Notes: generated by a model from the letters alone, not told the origin. Positions 18,802 through 27,821 are shown, counted from the first letter of the stretch. The stretch: DNA of 58,920 nt from Candidatus Kuenenia stuttgartensis (GCA_945861975.1 CAMAXD010000003.1:1-58920); one strand, 5' to 3'. Numbers and translations: made by a program.

Positions 18802-19830
18802 ATGCTTAGATTGATCGTCGCCTGCCTGCTCTTTGTCTCTGCCGTATTGCTCGACCCGTTGGCTGCGTTTGCTGATGAGCCAGCAAAGATGATACGGATT
18901 GGAATGATCGGACTTGATACGTCCCATTGTCTTGCATTCGCCGACTTGCTGAACAAGGGCGGTTCCGATCCTGCACTTGCTGGATGCAAAGTGATACTTG
19001 TGTATCCGAAAGGAAGCCCGGATATTGAGAGTAGTATCAAACGCGTGCCAGAGTACACCGAGAAGATCAAGGCTATGGGTGTTGAGGTCATTGAAGATCT
19101 TGATGCGATGATTTCACAGGTTGATGCCGTTCTTCTTGAGACGAACGACGGCCGACCTCATCTGGAACAGGTCCTTCCGGCTCTGAAGGCTCAAAAGCCC
19201 GTCTTTATCGATAAGCCAATCGCCGGCTCTTTGGTTGACACGATTGCGATTTTTGATCTGGCGAAGCATTACAAGACACCTGTCTTCAGCTCATCTTCGT
19301 TGAGATTCTCGAACGGCGCTCAGGCGATCCGCGGTGGTTCGATCGGGGATGTGCTGGGCTGTGACACCTATTCTCCGTGCTCACTGGAGCCAACTCACCC
19401 GGACCTCTTCTGGTACGGAATTCACGGATGCGAAACGCTGTTCACAATCATGGGGCCAGGAGTGGAAACAGTTGTTCGTACTCAAACGCCAGACTTTGAT
19501 CTTGTCACAGGGACATGGAACAAGGGAAGAATTGGTACGTTTCGAGGAATTCGGAGCGGAAGCTCGGGCTACGGCGGGACAGCTTTCGGCACCAAAGGTA
19601 TCGCACCTGCAGGTCAATACGATGGCTACAAACCGCTGGTTGTTGAGATCGTAAAGTTCTTTCGTTCGGGTCAACCTCCAGTGAGCGCCGAAGAAACGAC
19701 GGACCTCTACGCCTTTATGGAAGCCGCAGACGAAAGCAAACGACGTGGCTTTGTGCCCGTCAAGGTCGCCGACGTGAAGGCCGTGGCTGCTGAAGCCGCA
19801 GCGAAGAAAGTGGCAGAGCTGATCAAGTAG
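18802..19830 (+). CDS. Exported Gfo/Idh/MocA-like oxidoreductase
   Basis: This is a Gfo/Idh/MocA-fold protein of 342 residues with a clear Sec signal peptide (MLRLIVACLLFVSAVLLDPL, cleavage near AFA-DE). The start is fixed by the strong AAAGGAGAG 7-15 bp before the ATG at 18802. The dinucleotide motif is IGMIGLDTSH rather than GxGxxG, and the EKP motif reads DKPIAG. The family is normally cytoplasmic and NAD(P)-dependent, so a secreted form must either bring the cofactor tightly bound or do something else. It ends in a strong terminator. Confidence 0.85.
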   Translation: MLRLIVACLLFVSAVLLDPLAAFADEPAKMIRIGMIGLDTSHCLAFADLLNKGGSDPALAGCKVILVYPKGSPDIESSIKRVPEYTEKIKAMGVEVIEDLDAMISQVDAVLLETNDGRPHLEQVLPALKAQKPVFIDKPIAGSLVDTIAIFDLAKHYKTPVFSSSSLRFSNGAQAIRGGSIGDVLGCDTYSPCSLEPTHPDLFWYGIHGCETLFTIMGPGVETVVRTQTPDFDLVTGTWNKGRIGTFRGIRSGSSGYGGTAFGTKGIAPAGQYDGYKPLVVEIVKFFRSGQPPVSAEETTDLYAFMEAADESKRRGFVPVKVADVKAVAAEAAAKKVAELIK

Positions 19831-19872
19831 CTGCCAAAGCACAGAAACACAACAGCTACTGACCTCACTCAC

Positions 19873-19909
19873 AGCCCGGTTTCTCGGTCAGAGAAACCGG
19901 GCTGCGTTT
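19873..19909 (+). terminator. Strong Rho-independent terminator
   Basis: Perfect 13-bp arms, AGCCCGGTTTCTC (19873-19885) and GAGAAACCGGGCT (19891-19903), enclose a 5-base loop and are followed by GCGTTTTC. It lies 43 bp after the Gfo/Idh stop. The facing minus-strand gene may share it. Confidence 0.9.
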
Positions 19910-19955
19910 TCATCGTGATCCGATGCAGGTTCCCTTAAGAATTTCAACAGAGACC

Positions 19956-20696
19956 TTATCGCTGACGCGAACTCTGCACATGACAGCTTTCGCAAGGAAC
20001 TTTGATCCAGGTAAGAACTCCATTGCGATACTGTTCAACCACATAGCATGACGCGCATCTCGGCAAGGCACTGGGACATGATGGAGTAATCGCCGCCTCA
20101 TTCTGTGAGCCTTTGTCGCAGCGATCACAGTTGGAATAACCACTTTGGAGCGAGACTGCTTCGCATGCTGCAACCGGATGCAGTGGAATGCCAATCGTTG
20201 CTCGGCAATTGTTATGCTGCGGATGTAACGGAACTCCTCTGGTTGCTGCACAACCTCCCGGAAAAAGACCGTGCAACCGAACATCATGCGACCCCGAATT
20301 TCTATAGTCTCCACATCCTGAGTGTTGGCAAGCACAGCAGGAGTCTGCAACTGGCTGCGGAGATCGACAGCAGTGATGAGCACTCTCCCGCTGCGCCGCG
20401 CACACGACGATGACGGGTGCAGGTATCCGTACGGAAGGAACATGCTCTGTTGGGATGCCTTTCGCTTCCCGGTCGACAAAGACCGAACCTGCCGTGGAGA
20501 CCATTCGGCTGGACATTCCGCGGTACTGAAAACTCTGATCGAGGCTACGAAAAGCCCGAGAGAGATCAAGTAATTCAGAAGTCAAAGAATTGGACAATTC
20601 ATCTGCCGAAGCAGACTTTGTGTCTGGCCCATCACAGACCAGTAGCAGACAGGCAAGCCAGGACAAATGCCGGCCCGTCTTAAAGTAAATACCCAT
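19956..20696 (-). CDS. Secreted cysteine-rich hypothetical protein
   Basis: The family is unknown. With the ATG at 20696 (GGAG about 9 bp upstream) it has 246 residues. A hydrophobic signal segment (LSWLACLLLV) lies near the N-terminus. The mature part begins with a helical stretch (DELSNSLTSELLDLSRAFR), then becomes extremely Cys- and His-rich (CCRSPQPVADSCCACQ), ending with CASCYVVEQYRNGVLTWIKV and CESC. The paired Cys suggest disulfides or metal binding outside the cell. A second minus-strand frame (19910-20569) is open across the same DNA, so the coding frame is not proven, although the signal peptide and C-terminal motif favour this one. Confidence 0.55.
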   Translation of the reverse strand: MGIYFKTGRHLSWLACLLLVCDGPDTKSASADELSNSLTSELLDLSRAFRSLDQSFQYRGMSSRMVSTAGSVFVDREAKGIPTEHVPSVRIPAPVIVVCAAQRESAHHCCRSPQPVADSCCACQHSGCGDYRNSGSHDVRLHGLFPGGCAATRGVPLHPQHNNCRATIGIPLHPVAACEAVSLQSGYSNCDRCDKGSQNEAAITPSCPSALPRCASCYVVEQYRNGVLTWIKVPCESCHVQSSRQR

Positions 20697-21069
20697 TGTT
20701 AACGTCTCCGGAAAAGGAGTGAACAAAACTGTGCGGAACTCTTCAGCGCTATTTATCCTGCACCCTCTACAATTCGCAGAATCGTTACGATTGGGATAAC
20801 CGGGCGCCCACGTCGAGAACAAATTGCCTGTTTTCAGCACTTTCCGAATCGTTCCGCGATGATTTTGCGAGGTGGCCGGGACTTGCGCTGAGGGCTTCTG
20901 CTTGATTGGTCATGCTTGCGTTTCTGGTGTGGATCGTCGATTGTTCGGCGGTTCATTTGGTCGTGAACTGTTCCCTACTACTACTGCTGATGCCGCATCA
21001 CAGTTAATGAACGGGAAATTCGTATTTTGGGGGCTTACACGCCTCCTGCTTCATCGCTGTGCTCAAATC
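20697..21069. other. Divergent intergenic region
   Basis: This 373-bp gap lies between the leftward Cys-rich gene and the rightward M20 deacylase gene. It must hold both promoters. I see no repeat copy, hairpin or convincing small gene in it. The open frame running into the deacylase from 20872 is Cys-rich and not coding-like. Confidence 0.4.
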
Positions 21070-22200
21070 ATGCAAGCTCTTGAATACCTTCGGGAGTTGA
21101 TCCCGTTCCCGTCTGTCAGTTGCGATTCGAACAGTCAAATCACGGACTGCATTGATCAGTGGCTGCGTCAGCTGGATTTTGAGATTGAGAGAATCTGCTA
21201 CGTTGACGAAAACGGCGTATCGAAGGCGTGCCTGATTGCACGAAAAGGTCCGGCAACAGGGGCCGGCTTAGCCTATTTCGGCCACACGGATGTTGTCCCC
21301 GTTAACTCCTGGAGTTTTTCGGCATCGGGGCCCTGGACTCCCCATGTCGCGGATGGACGAATGTATGGCCGCGGATCCTGCGACATGCGAGGATCTTTGG
21401 CCTGCATGCTCGCCGCAACGCAGGAACTTCGGAATTCGAAACTCAGGGCTCCCATTTTCTACGTCGTTACAGCCGACGAAGAAGTCGGCATGCATGGGGC
21501 GCGTAAGGTCGTCGAAGATTCACAACTGTATCGTCAGATTGTTGCTGCCCAGCCTGCATCGATCGTGGGGGAACCCACGTCGCTGGATGTCGTCTACGCC
21601 CACAAGGGCGGTCGTGCAGTTAGAGCCACATCGATCGGGCGAGCTGCCCACTCAAGTACAGGGCAGGGCGTGAATGCGAACATGGCTTTGATTCCTTTCC
21701 TCGTGGAGATTCAAAGCATCAATGAGGAGATGGAAACATCGGAGTCATGGCGCGACGATCGTTTTGTGCCGCCTACACCGACCCTCAACCTGATGATTCG
21801 AGATACCAACACAGGAATAAATATCACCTCGGCTCAGTCGGAATGTTTAGCGTACTTTCGTCCGATGCCCGAGCAGGATGCTGATGGCATGGTTGAACGA
21901 CTTCGGCAACTGGCGACGCGATATGGGCTGAAGTTTGACACGCTGTTTTCCGGTTCGCCACTTTACACGGATCCCTCCGCACCTTTCGTCAAAGAACTGT
22001 TGCAACTTGCTGGGCGTTCGTCGGCTCGCACAGCTGCCTATGGAACTGATGGAGCGATCTTCACAGAGTTGAAAAACATCGTGGTCTTCGGTCCTGGCGA
22101 TATCGCTCAGGCTCACACAGATGATGAGTGGATTAGTCTGGAACAGCTTCAGCTCGGCACAGAGATGTATTCTCAGTGCATTCGAAGATGGTGTTGCTGA
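21070..22200 (+). CDS. M20 family deacylase, ArgE/DapE-like
   Basis: This is a zinc-dependent amidohydrolase resembling acetylornithine deacetylase, 376 residues from the ATG at 21070 (MQALEYLRELIPFPSVS). Metal and catalytic motifs are complete: GHTDVVPV, YGRGSCDMRG, TADEEVGMHG (catalytic Glu-Glu), GEPTSLDVVYAHKG and a late His in AQAHTDDEW. The dimerisation domain carries RAAHSSTGQG. With argJ elsewhere in this window, a strict ArgE role would be redundant, so another acyl-amino-acid or peptide substrate is possible. Confidence 0.88.
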   Translation: MQALEYLRELIPFPSVSCDSNSQITDCIDQWLRQLDFEIERICYVDENGVSKACLIARKGPATGAGLAYFGHTDVVPVNSWSFSASGPWTPHVADGRMYGRGSCDMRGSLACMLAATQELRNSKLRAPIFYVVTADEEVGMHGARKVVEDSQLYRQIVAAQPASIVGEPTSLDVVYAHKGGRAVRATSIGRAAHSSTGQGVNANMALIPFLVEIQSINEEMETSESWRDDRFVPPTPTLNLMIRDTNTGINITSAQSECLAYFRPMPEQDADGMVERLRQLATRYGLKFDTLFSGSPLYTDPSAPFVKELLQLAGRSSARTAAYGTDGAIFTELKNIVVFGPGDIAQAHTDDEWISLEQLQLGTEMYSQCIRRWCC

Positions 22201-22208
22201 GTAATGCC

Positions 22209-22294
22209 ATTCTGTGCGCAGCTACGATTGAGTCCATGATTTGAATGATCTATCCCGCGAACACTCAGCCTCAATTTTAGCTGCCCGAAGACTA
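22209..22294 (+). repeat. Structured intergenic repeat, copy 3
   Basis: This is the third copy, on the plus strand, from ATTCTGTGCGCAGC to CCCGAAGACTA. The outer stem here is GCAGCT with AGCTGC (perfect). The inner stem is ATTGAG with CTCAAT. Both sides of the outer stem differ from copy 2 in ways that keep pairing. The element starts 9 bp after the deacylase stop and ends just before the xseA ribosome-binding site, so it fills the whole intergenic space and would be in the xseA leader. Confidence 0.75.
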
Positions 22295-22313
22295 CTTAAG
22301 GAGTCACAGTAAG

Positions 22314-23525
22314 TTGTCGGAGTTTCCTGTTGTCAGTGTTTCAGATCTCGTCAATGCCTTTAAAGAGGTCGTTGAGACCGCGTTGCCTCCCTGCACCGTT
22401 GAGGGAGAGATCTCAAACTGTCGGCGCAGTCCGGCCGGACATTGGTATTTGACCCTGAAGGATGAACAGTCCGAAATTGGTGCTGTAATCTGGCGAAGTG
22501 CTGCGCAGAAAATTCGATTTGACCCGAAAGATGGAATGAAGTGCCTCGCTACGGGGTCCTTGCAGGTTTATGTCGCCAAGGGGACTTGTCAATTTGTCAT
22601 ATCCCGCTTGATGCCACAGGGGATAGGGGAACTTGAGTTGGCTTTTCGACAACTTCGCGACAAACTATCGGCAGAGGGCCTGTTTGATGAGTCGCGAAAG
22701 CGAGCAATTCCGCAGATACCATGTCGTATTGCTCTTGTGACGAGTCCGAGCAGTGCTGCCGTTCGCGATATGATTCAGGTGATTACTCGGCGATGGCCGC
22801 CAGCTCGAATCGTAGTCGTACCTGTTCGCGTTCAGGGTGAGGGGGCGGCGGAAGAAATTGCGAAGGCCTTGAAACTCGTACATCGAATTCCTGATGTTGA
22901 TGTTGTGATTACCGGACGGGGTGGGGGAAGTCTCGAAGATCTTTGGTGCTTCAACACGGAGATTGTTGCAAGAGCAGTGGCGGCTTGTCGGATCCCGGTC
23001 ATCGCGGCAGTGGGACATGAAATCGACGTGTCGATTGCCGATCTGGTCGCTGATCGTCGAGCATTGACACCCAGCGAAGCGGGAGAGTTGGTCGTTCCGT
23101 CAGCTCGTGATCTTTATGATTCACTGATTCACACGGCACACCGCATGAGGCAGACTCTGCGAGATCGTCTGGATCGGGCCAGACTTCGACTGAGTACAAT
23201 TGAGGCGAGGTCTGTACTTCAGCGGCCAATGAGTCTCGTCGATCAAAAACGGCTCGATTGTGAAGCTCTGTCTGAGCGTGCGGTAACGGCCGTTCGATTG
23301 ATGACCGAGCGAAGAGGGCGAGATTTGGCGGAGTTCGCAGCATCACTGCAGGCACTGAGCCCACTCAGGGTCTTGTCCCGGGGGTACTCGTTGACACAAA
23401 GGTCGGACGGTGCCTTGTTGCGATCCGCAGAAGGGATGCAACTCGGTGAAATCCTTACGACTCGACTTTCATACGGACTGGTGCGTTCAGCGGTGACGGC
23501 GATCGAGATCGAACGCCCTCACTGA
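22314..23525 (+). CDS. xseA: Exodeoxyribonuclease VII large subunit XseA
   Basis: XseA is the large subunit of a single-strand DNA exonuclease acting with the small subunit XseB. The protein has 403 residues. It starts with TTG at 22314, supported by AAGGAGT ending about 9 bp upstream. The N-terminal OB fold includes VEGEISNCRRSPAGHWYLTLKD. The catalytic core shows VTSPSSAAVRDMI, ITGRGGGSLEDLWCFN and AVGHEIDVSIADLVADRRALTPSEAGEL. No xseB lies next to it in this window. Its last bases overlap the end of fmt (opposite strand) by a few bases. Confidence 0.95.
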   Translation: MSEFPVVSVSDLVNAFKEVVETALPPCTVEGEISNCRRSPAGHWYLTLKDEQSEIGAVIWRSAAQKIRFDPKDGMKCLATGSLQVYVAKGTCQFVISRLMPQGIGELELAFRQLRDKLSAEGLFDESRKRAIPQIPCRIALVTSPSSAAVRDMIQVITRRWPPARIVVVPVRVQGEGAAEEIAKALKLVHRIPDVDVVITGRGGGSLEDLWCFNTEIVARAVAACRIPVIAAVGHEIDVSIADLVADRRALTPSEAGELVVPSARDLYDSLIHTAHRMRQTLRDRLDRARLRLSTIEARSVLQRPMSLVDQKRLDCEALSERAVTAVRLMTERRGRDLAEFAASLQALSPLRVLSRGYSLTQRSDGALLRSAEGMQLGEILTTRLSYGLVRSAVTAIEIERPH

Positions 23526-24487
23526 ATATCGCGGACAAATCGGTCGTTCGAAGTGATTGAATAACCGTTGACGAAAGAGCGGCCGTCCATACTCTTCCGG
23601 CCATCCGGTTGAATTCGCAGGATCTCAAGCCAGCCATCTCCGGCTGCAGCAAACAGCCGACCCTGATGTTCCTGGAGCCTACCGGCAACCGATGGCAGTG
23701 ACGGAAGCGACAGATCTGCAGAGTGGCCAACCTGCTGAATCGTAAAGCGGTCTGCAGATTGCCCATCGCGCTGCAGAGTGGTTGACGCCTTGGGCCACGG
23801 CTGCATGGCTCGCACATGACAATCAATCTGGTGACAGGATTGAGACCAATCGATGGCTCCGGATTCCCTTGCGATTTTGGGAGCCAAAGTCACTTGCGAG
23901 GAATCCTGTCTCTCAAAAACAGCCGTCCCATCCGCCAATTGTTGAACAACCTGCAATGTTAGCGGAACGGATAGCTCGGCAAGTCGCAGCATCAGTTCGC
24001 CTGAGGACTCAGATAGCCCGATGGGGGTCTCTACTTTTCCGACGACAGGACCTGAATCCAAAGCTGGCTCAATCTGAAACATTGTGACACCGGTCGTGGT
24101 ATCGCCTTTCCAGATTGAATACTGAACCGGAGCTGCTCCTCGATGTCGCGGCAACAAAGAGCCATGAAGATTGAAAGCCCCCAGCCGCGGGATTGCCAGT
24201 AATTCGGGCTTCAGAATCTGCCCGTAGGCTGCAACGATGAAGACGTCAGCCTTCAGAGAGCGAAGGGTATCCAGCATTTCCGGACGATTGACTCGCTCTG
24301 GCTGAAAGACGGGAACATTGCGGGCAACCGCCATTTCCTTTACGGGATTGACGTGTTGATGGTGACCGCGACCCGACCTGTCCGGCTGCGTCAGAACTCC
24401 AACCACTGAATGTTCCGAACCGAGCAAAGCGCGAAACGGCGGCACGGCGAATTCGCCAGTACCCATAAGAACAAGTCGAAGAGGCAT
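23519..24487 (-). CDS. fmt: Methionyl-tRNA formyltransferase Fmt
   Basis: Fmt formylates Met-tRNAfMet using 10-formyltetrahydrofolate for translation start. The protein has 322 residues, the usual size. Features are MPLRLVLMGTGEFAVPPFRALL at the N-terminus, FNLHGSLLPRHRGAAPVQ at about 104-121 with the catalytic His, and a C-terminal OB domain. It is on the minus strand downstream of the Trm112 and TIM-barrel genes, with a 120-bp gap. Its stop overlaps that of xseA from the other strand. No def gene is adjacent. Confidence 0.95.
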   Translation of the reverse strand: MPLRLVLMGTGEFAVPPFRALLGSEHSVVGVLTQPDRSGRGHHQHVNPVKEMAVARNVPVFQPERVNRPEMLDTLRSLKADVFIVAAYGQILKPELLAIPRLGAFNLHGSLLPRHRGAAPVQYSIWKGDTTTGVTMFQIEPALDSGPVVGKVETPIGLSESSGELMLRLAELSVPLTLQVVQQLADGTAVFERQDSSQVTLAPKIARESGAIDWSQSCHQIDCHVRAMQPWPKASTTLQRDGQSADRFTIQQVGHSADLSLPSLPSVAGRLQEHQGRLFAAAGDGWLEILRIQPDGRKSMDGRSFVNGYSITSNDRFVRDIQ

Positions 24488-24607
24488 GAAAACAGCTTGA
24501 AGAGATTGGAGACAGCGTCGAGCAAAATCGTTTAAGGAACATGCAGTGAATCAAACTCGCGATGAGTTTTACGCACGCAACAAAGTCTGGAGCGTCGCGC
24601 ACGTTCT

Positions 24608-24820
24608 TCAACGTCCGGCACGTTGCATGGCAGACTTCCATTCGTCCGGACTGAGTTCCGTTGCCTCTTCCACCAGCAACCGAGGAATATCATCCAGGAT
24701 TGGATACTTCAGACGCACATCGGGATTCGTAGAAACCAGTGAGTCACCGTCCTTAACGAGGTCCGAATGACACTTTGGACAAACAAGGTAGCTGTTTGAT
24801 TTTTCAAAATTGAAGGCCAT
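24608..24820 (-). CDS. Trm112-family small zinc protein
   Basis: This 70-residue protein of the Trm112/YcaR (UPF0434) family shows LVCPKCHSDLV at 12-22 and YPILDDIPRLLVEEATEL. Bacterial members are small, often with a CxxC, and may partner with methyltransferases. The ATG at 24820 is 3 bp from the stop of the upstream TIM-barrel gene, so the two are surely one transcript. Fmt follows after 120 bp. Confidence 0.88.
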   Translation of the reverse strand: MAFNFEKSNSYLVCPKCHSDLVKDGDSLVSTNPDVRLKYPILDDIPRLLVEEATELSPDEWKSAMQRAGR

Positions 24821-24823
24821 GTC

Positions 24824-25843
24824 TCAGAATCCTCTCAGTTCTCGAATGTCTGCAAATGTCCTGAGTCGATACCCGATTCCGGTGTAATCGAGTGCGGAGC
24901 AAAGTGATCGAACGGCAACGCCCATTCCGTCCGGCCCGCTAAATCCACCAAATTGGCCGCCGCCCTTCAGGTGAGGCTCGGTCTCAAGATAGAACCCCGG
25001 GATGCCCAATTTCTGCAGTCGCTGTTCAATAGCCGGAATCTGTTCGCGAAGGTCACGGAAAATCATTTCATGACCAGAATCACCCTCGTCACAGGGAACA
25101 AAATTCTTCAGGCGTTCCTCGTCGACGGCGCCTTCCCAGACGAGGCTGCGATCGATGCGATAATCCTTGACGTGCATCCATCCCAGCCATGGAAGTGTCG
25201 CACGATATTCCTCGAAGACTTGAATAGCGTTCTTGTTCTGAGCCGTCACATTGCCGCCGTCAAAGATCAGGACCAGATTCGGATGGTCAACGCGTTTCGC
25301 GAGTTCTGCCATTAACGGACCGGTTTCACCGACAAGATTTGGTTCAATTTCCAGTCCGTAGACGAGGCCGTTTTCAGCACACAGATCTGTGATTCGGCGA
25401 ATCTGATCAGCAGCCTGATCCAGATGCTGCTCCGGTTTCGTACCTCGCGGATGATAGAACGAGAAACCTCGGATCAACTTCGTATCCAGCGCCTTCGCCA
25501 CATTGATCGTCCGGGCCACTTCTCCAGCAAGATACTCTTCGAATGGCACGAACTTATTATGAGAGCCGTCGTCGACATTCAGGAGTTTGACCTTGCCAAC
25601 TCGAGCCCCGATGCTGGTGACTCGAACTCCGTATTCGGCATGAAATTGTCGAAGTCGCTCAAGCTTCTCCGCGTTGAGTTCTGTAACGTGTTCGATTTTC
25701 CCATCGCCCAGAACGTCGATGAATCGCGGACTGTAGTTCCGAATTCCGATCGCAGCGAGTGCTGTCATTTGTTCAAGAGCGGTGCGGCGATTGGCTGCCT
25801 CGTCGGCAAAAGCACTGATAATGACAGTCGGCTTACTGGCCAT
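24824..25843 (-). CDS. Sugar phosphate isomerase/epimerase, TIM barrel
   Basis: This is a second xylose-isomerase-like TIM barrel, 339 residues from the ATG at 25843 (MASKPTVIISAF), with GAGG 6 bp upstream. Likely metal ligands are seen in GLEIEPNLVGETG, LIFDGGNVTAQN and WLGWMHVKDYRIDRS, then the late Glu in GFYLETEPHLKGGG. It resembles hydroxypyruvate or tagatose-type isomerases, but the substrate is unknown. It lies upstream of the Trm112 gene and is probably co-transcribed. Its sequence is clearly different from the TIM barrel at 4690. Confidence 0.88.
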   Translation of the reverse strand: MASKPTVIISAFADEAANRRTALEQMTALAAIGIRNYSPRFIDVLGDGKIEHVTELNAEKLERLRQFHAEYGVRVTSIGARVGKVKLLNVDDGSHNKFVPFEEYLAGEVARTINVAKALDTKLIRGFSFYHPRGTKPEQHLDQAADQIRRITDLCAENGLVYGLEIEPNLVGETGPLMAELAKRVDHPNLVLIFDGGNVTAQNKNAIQVFEEYRATLPWLGWMHVKDYRIDRSLVWEGAVDEERLKNFVPCDEGDSGHEMIFRDLREQIPAIEQRLQKLGIPGFYLETEPHLKGGGQFGGFSGPDGMGVAVRSLCSALDYTGIGYRLRTFADIRELRGF

Positions 25844-26057
25844 GGAAACCTCAACAAAAACTGATCCGTGAATAGTCGCTCGGACTGGCATTCTCATTGG
25901 TCATCCGAAAGATGACAAGTGAGTCGTTCAGATGTTTGTGTGCCAGGAAATTAAGCGGGGAGCCCCCGAGTCATTTATGATCAGAAGACTGTTCGGGTAC
26001 GATACGCGTGCCGTTGCATAAATCTCCCCGTCCGGGAACCACCGAGCTTCATTGCGA

Positions 26058-26537
26058 ATGTCTACAGAAGAAACCAATCACACGGGAGCGACAGAACTTC
26101 CCGATGCCGGTGTTTTGCTGGGAATCGATTATGGCACAAAGCGAATCGGAGTTGCGGTTTCGGACCGTGACCAGAAGTTCTCGAGCCCGCTTTACAACCA
26201 TCAGCGGCAGGGCACTCAGGGGGATACTCGCTTTTTCAGGACGTTGGCTGAAGAGTATCGACCTGTCGGCATGGTGATTGGTTTGCCCATTCATCTGAGC
26301 GGGGACGAAAGCGAGAAATCTCGTGAAGCACGAAAATTTGCAGACTGGCTGTCATCAGTAACCGGTCTTCCTTACTGTTTTCAGGATGAGCGATTCTCGT
26401 CATTTCAAGCAGAGTGTCTGATGACGGATGCGGCACTGACAAAGAAACAACGTAAGGATCGCATCGACAAGATTGCCGCGCAGATATTGCTCCAGAACTT
26501 TCTGGAATCACGTCGAGTGCGACGCGGCGCGGACTGA
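26058..26537 (+). CDS. ruvX: YqgF/RuvX family pre-16S rRNA nuclease
   Basis: This is a RuvX/YqgF family protein with an RNase H-like fold; it is implicated in 16S rRNA 5' maturation and earlier called a putative Holliday junction resolvase. The start ATG 26058 gives 159 residues; a TTG two codons earlier is an alternative. The motifs GIDYGTKRIGVAVSD, VIGLPIHLSGDES and CFQDERFSSFQAE carry the acidic active-site residues, and KDRIDKIAAQILLQNFLE contains the last Asp. The ~20-residue N-terminal extension is Thr/Glu-rich. Confidence 0.93.
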   Translation: MSTEETNHTGATELPDAGVLLGIDYGTKRIGVAVSDRDQKFSSPLYNHQRQGTQGDTRFFRTLAEEYRPVGMVIGLPIHLSGDESEKSREARKFADWLSSVTGLPYCFQDERFSSFQAECLMTDAALTKKQRKDRIDKIAAQILLQNFLESRRVRRGAD

Positions 26538-26606
26538 GAAGCCTCACTCGTCGTCATTGAGGTGAATCCTGGCCGTTGATCAGAGTTGCTGACGACTCAA
26601 CGTGGG

Positions 26607-27821
26607 TTATCTTGGGGCAGCATCTCCCTTCAGAACCCAGTCTTCATTGAATGCGGCATGCTTCATTGTCTTGCCTTCATCGCAGAAGTAACTGTAGACC
26701 GCATGGATCATGCCGTCTTTCGTCTGAATTACGCAAGGGTAGTGAAAAGATCCTGTCGGCTGTTGCTCCAGATGCCGGGACGCTTTCCACGTCAGACCTT
26801 CGTCCGTGGAAAGGCTGACGGCGAGCTGATTTCTGCCGGAGGATGTATCGTTATGAACGAGCACCCAGTGGCCGTTGTTGAGTCGTACGCCATCCAACCC
26901 TGAGCCGGGATTCACAAGTTCGGAGACACCCACCGGTCCCCATGTGATTCCATCATCTGTTGATTCACAGACTCGCACATGTCCGGTAAAACCATTTTCT
27001 CTCATGTAGGCAACCAGAGTTCCATCATCGCGACGCAGCACCGCTGGCTGAATTGCACCGAAGCCGAGCAGCGGCTGACTGGCATACCAGGTAGAACCGC
27101 CATCGTCGCTGATCGCCATAATTGAGATTGAGAACGTGTCGGTATAGAGCGGCAGCAATATTCGACCCGATGGAAGCACGGTGGGTTTGCACCGAGGCTG
27201 CCAGCCCAAACGTTGGTAAAGCTTCTGGCTCAGCTTCTTCTTTGCCTCTTCGATCTCCTGCATTTGTTTTTCTGGAAGCGGCACAGGCAAAGCTGCCACC
27301 AATGAATCGAGAACCTTGATGGCCTCCTGAGAAAAATCTTCGGGCTTGAGCAGAATCGCGTCACTGCGATTCCATTGGGGGCACCCATCGCCAGCGGGAT
27401 TGTCACTCACCTTGAGATGAGTCAGGCATGATTCCCAGCTATTGGCGATAATGATGGGCCAGAAAAGCATCAGGCGACCATCTGCATCGGTCATCATGGC
27501 CGTATTACAATCGGGAAATCCCGGTGTGTCGGTCATCAGAAATTCCGGTCCCCATTCTTTTTGGCCAGCTTTCAATCGAGATCCATAAACGGCCACATCA
27601 TCGGCAGTTCGTTCGCCACTGCCACGATACCAGGAGACAATCAATTCGCCATCTGTCAGTTCCGCGATGCCCGGTGCATGATTGTGCTGTGGGTGCAAAG
27701 CGAACACAAACTCCGATCGGATTATGGGCTGAGAGACATCTTCTGCAGCTGACAAAAATCTGCTCGCTGCAACCAGAAGCATGAAGCAGAGAAACAGCGT
27801 CGAATGAGCGCGGAAAGACAT
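26607..27821 (-). CDS. Sialidase-like BNR-repeat protein
   Basis: This is an exported protein of 404 residues with a six-bladed sialidase-like propeller. A signal peptide is visible (LFLCFMLLVAASRFLSAAE). Asp-box repeats of the S-x-D-x-G-x-T-W type occur in ISDDGGSTWY, STDDGITWG and STDEGLTW. An Arg-rich early segment (PIIRSEFVFA) could hold the first active-site Arg. Planctomycetes encode many such proteins for polysaccharide or glycoprotein use. True sialidase activity is uncertain because the family also includes non-enzymatic and other hydrolase members. Confidence 0.85.
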   Translation of the reverse strand: MSFRAHSTLFLCFMLLVAASRFLSAAEDVSQPIIRSEFVFALHPQHNHAPGIAELTDGELIVSWYRGSGERTADDVAVYGSRLKAGQKEWGPEFLMTDTPGFPDCNTAMMTDADGRLMLFWPIIIANSWESCLTHLKVSDNPAGDGCPQWNRSDAILLKPEDFSQEAIKVLDSLVAALPVPLPEKQMQEIEEAKKKLSQKLYQRLGWQPRCKPTVLPSGRILLPLYTDTFSISIMAISDDGGSTWYASQPLLGFGAIQPAVLRRDDGTLVAYMRENGFTGHVRVCESTDDGITWGPVGVSELVNPGSGLDGVRLNNGHWVLVHNDTSSGRNQLAVSLSTDEGLTWKASRHLEQQPTGSFHYPCVIQTKDGMIHAVYSYFCDEGKTMKHAAFNEDWVLKGDAAPR

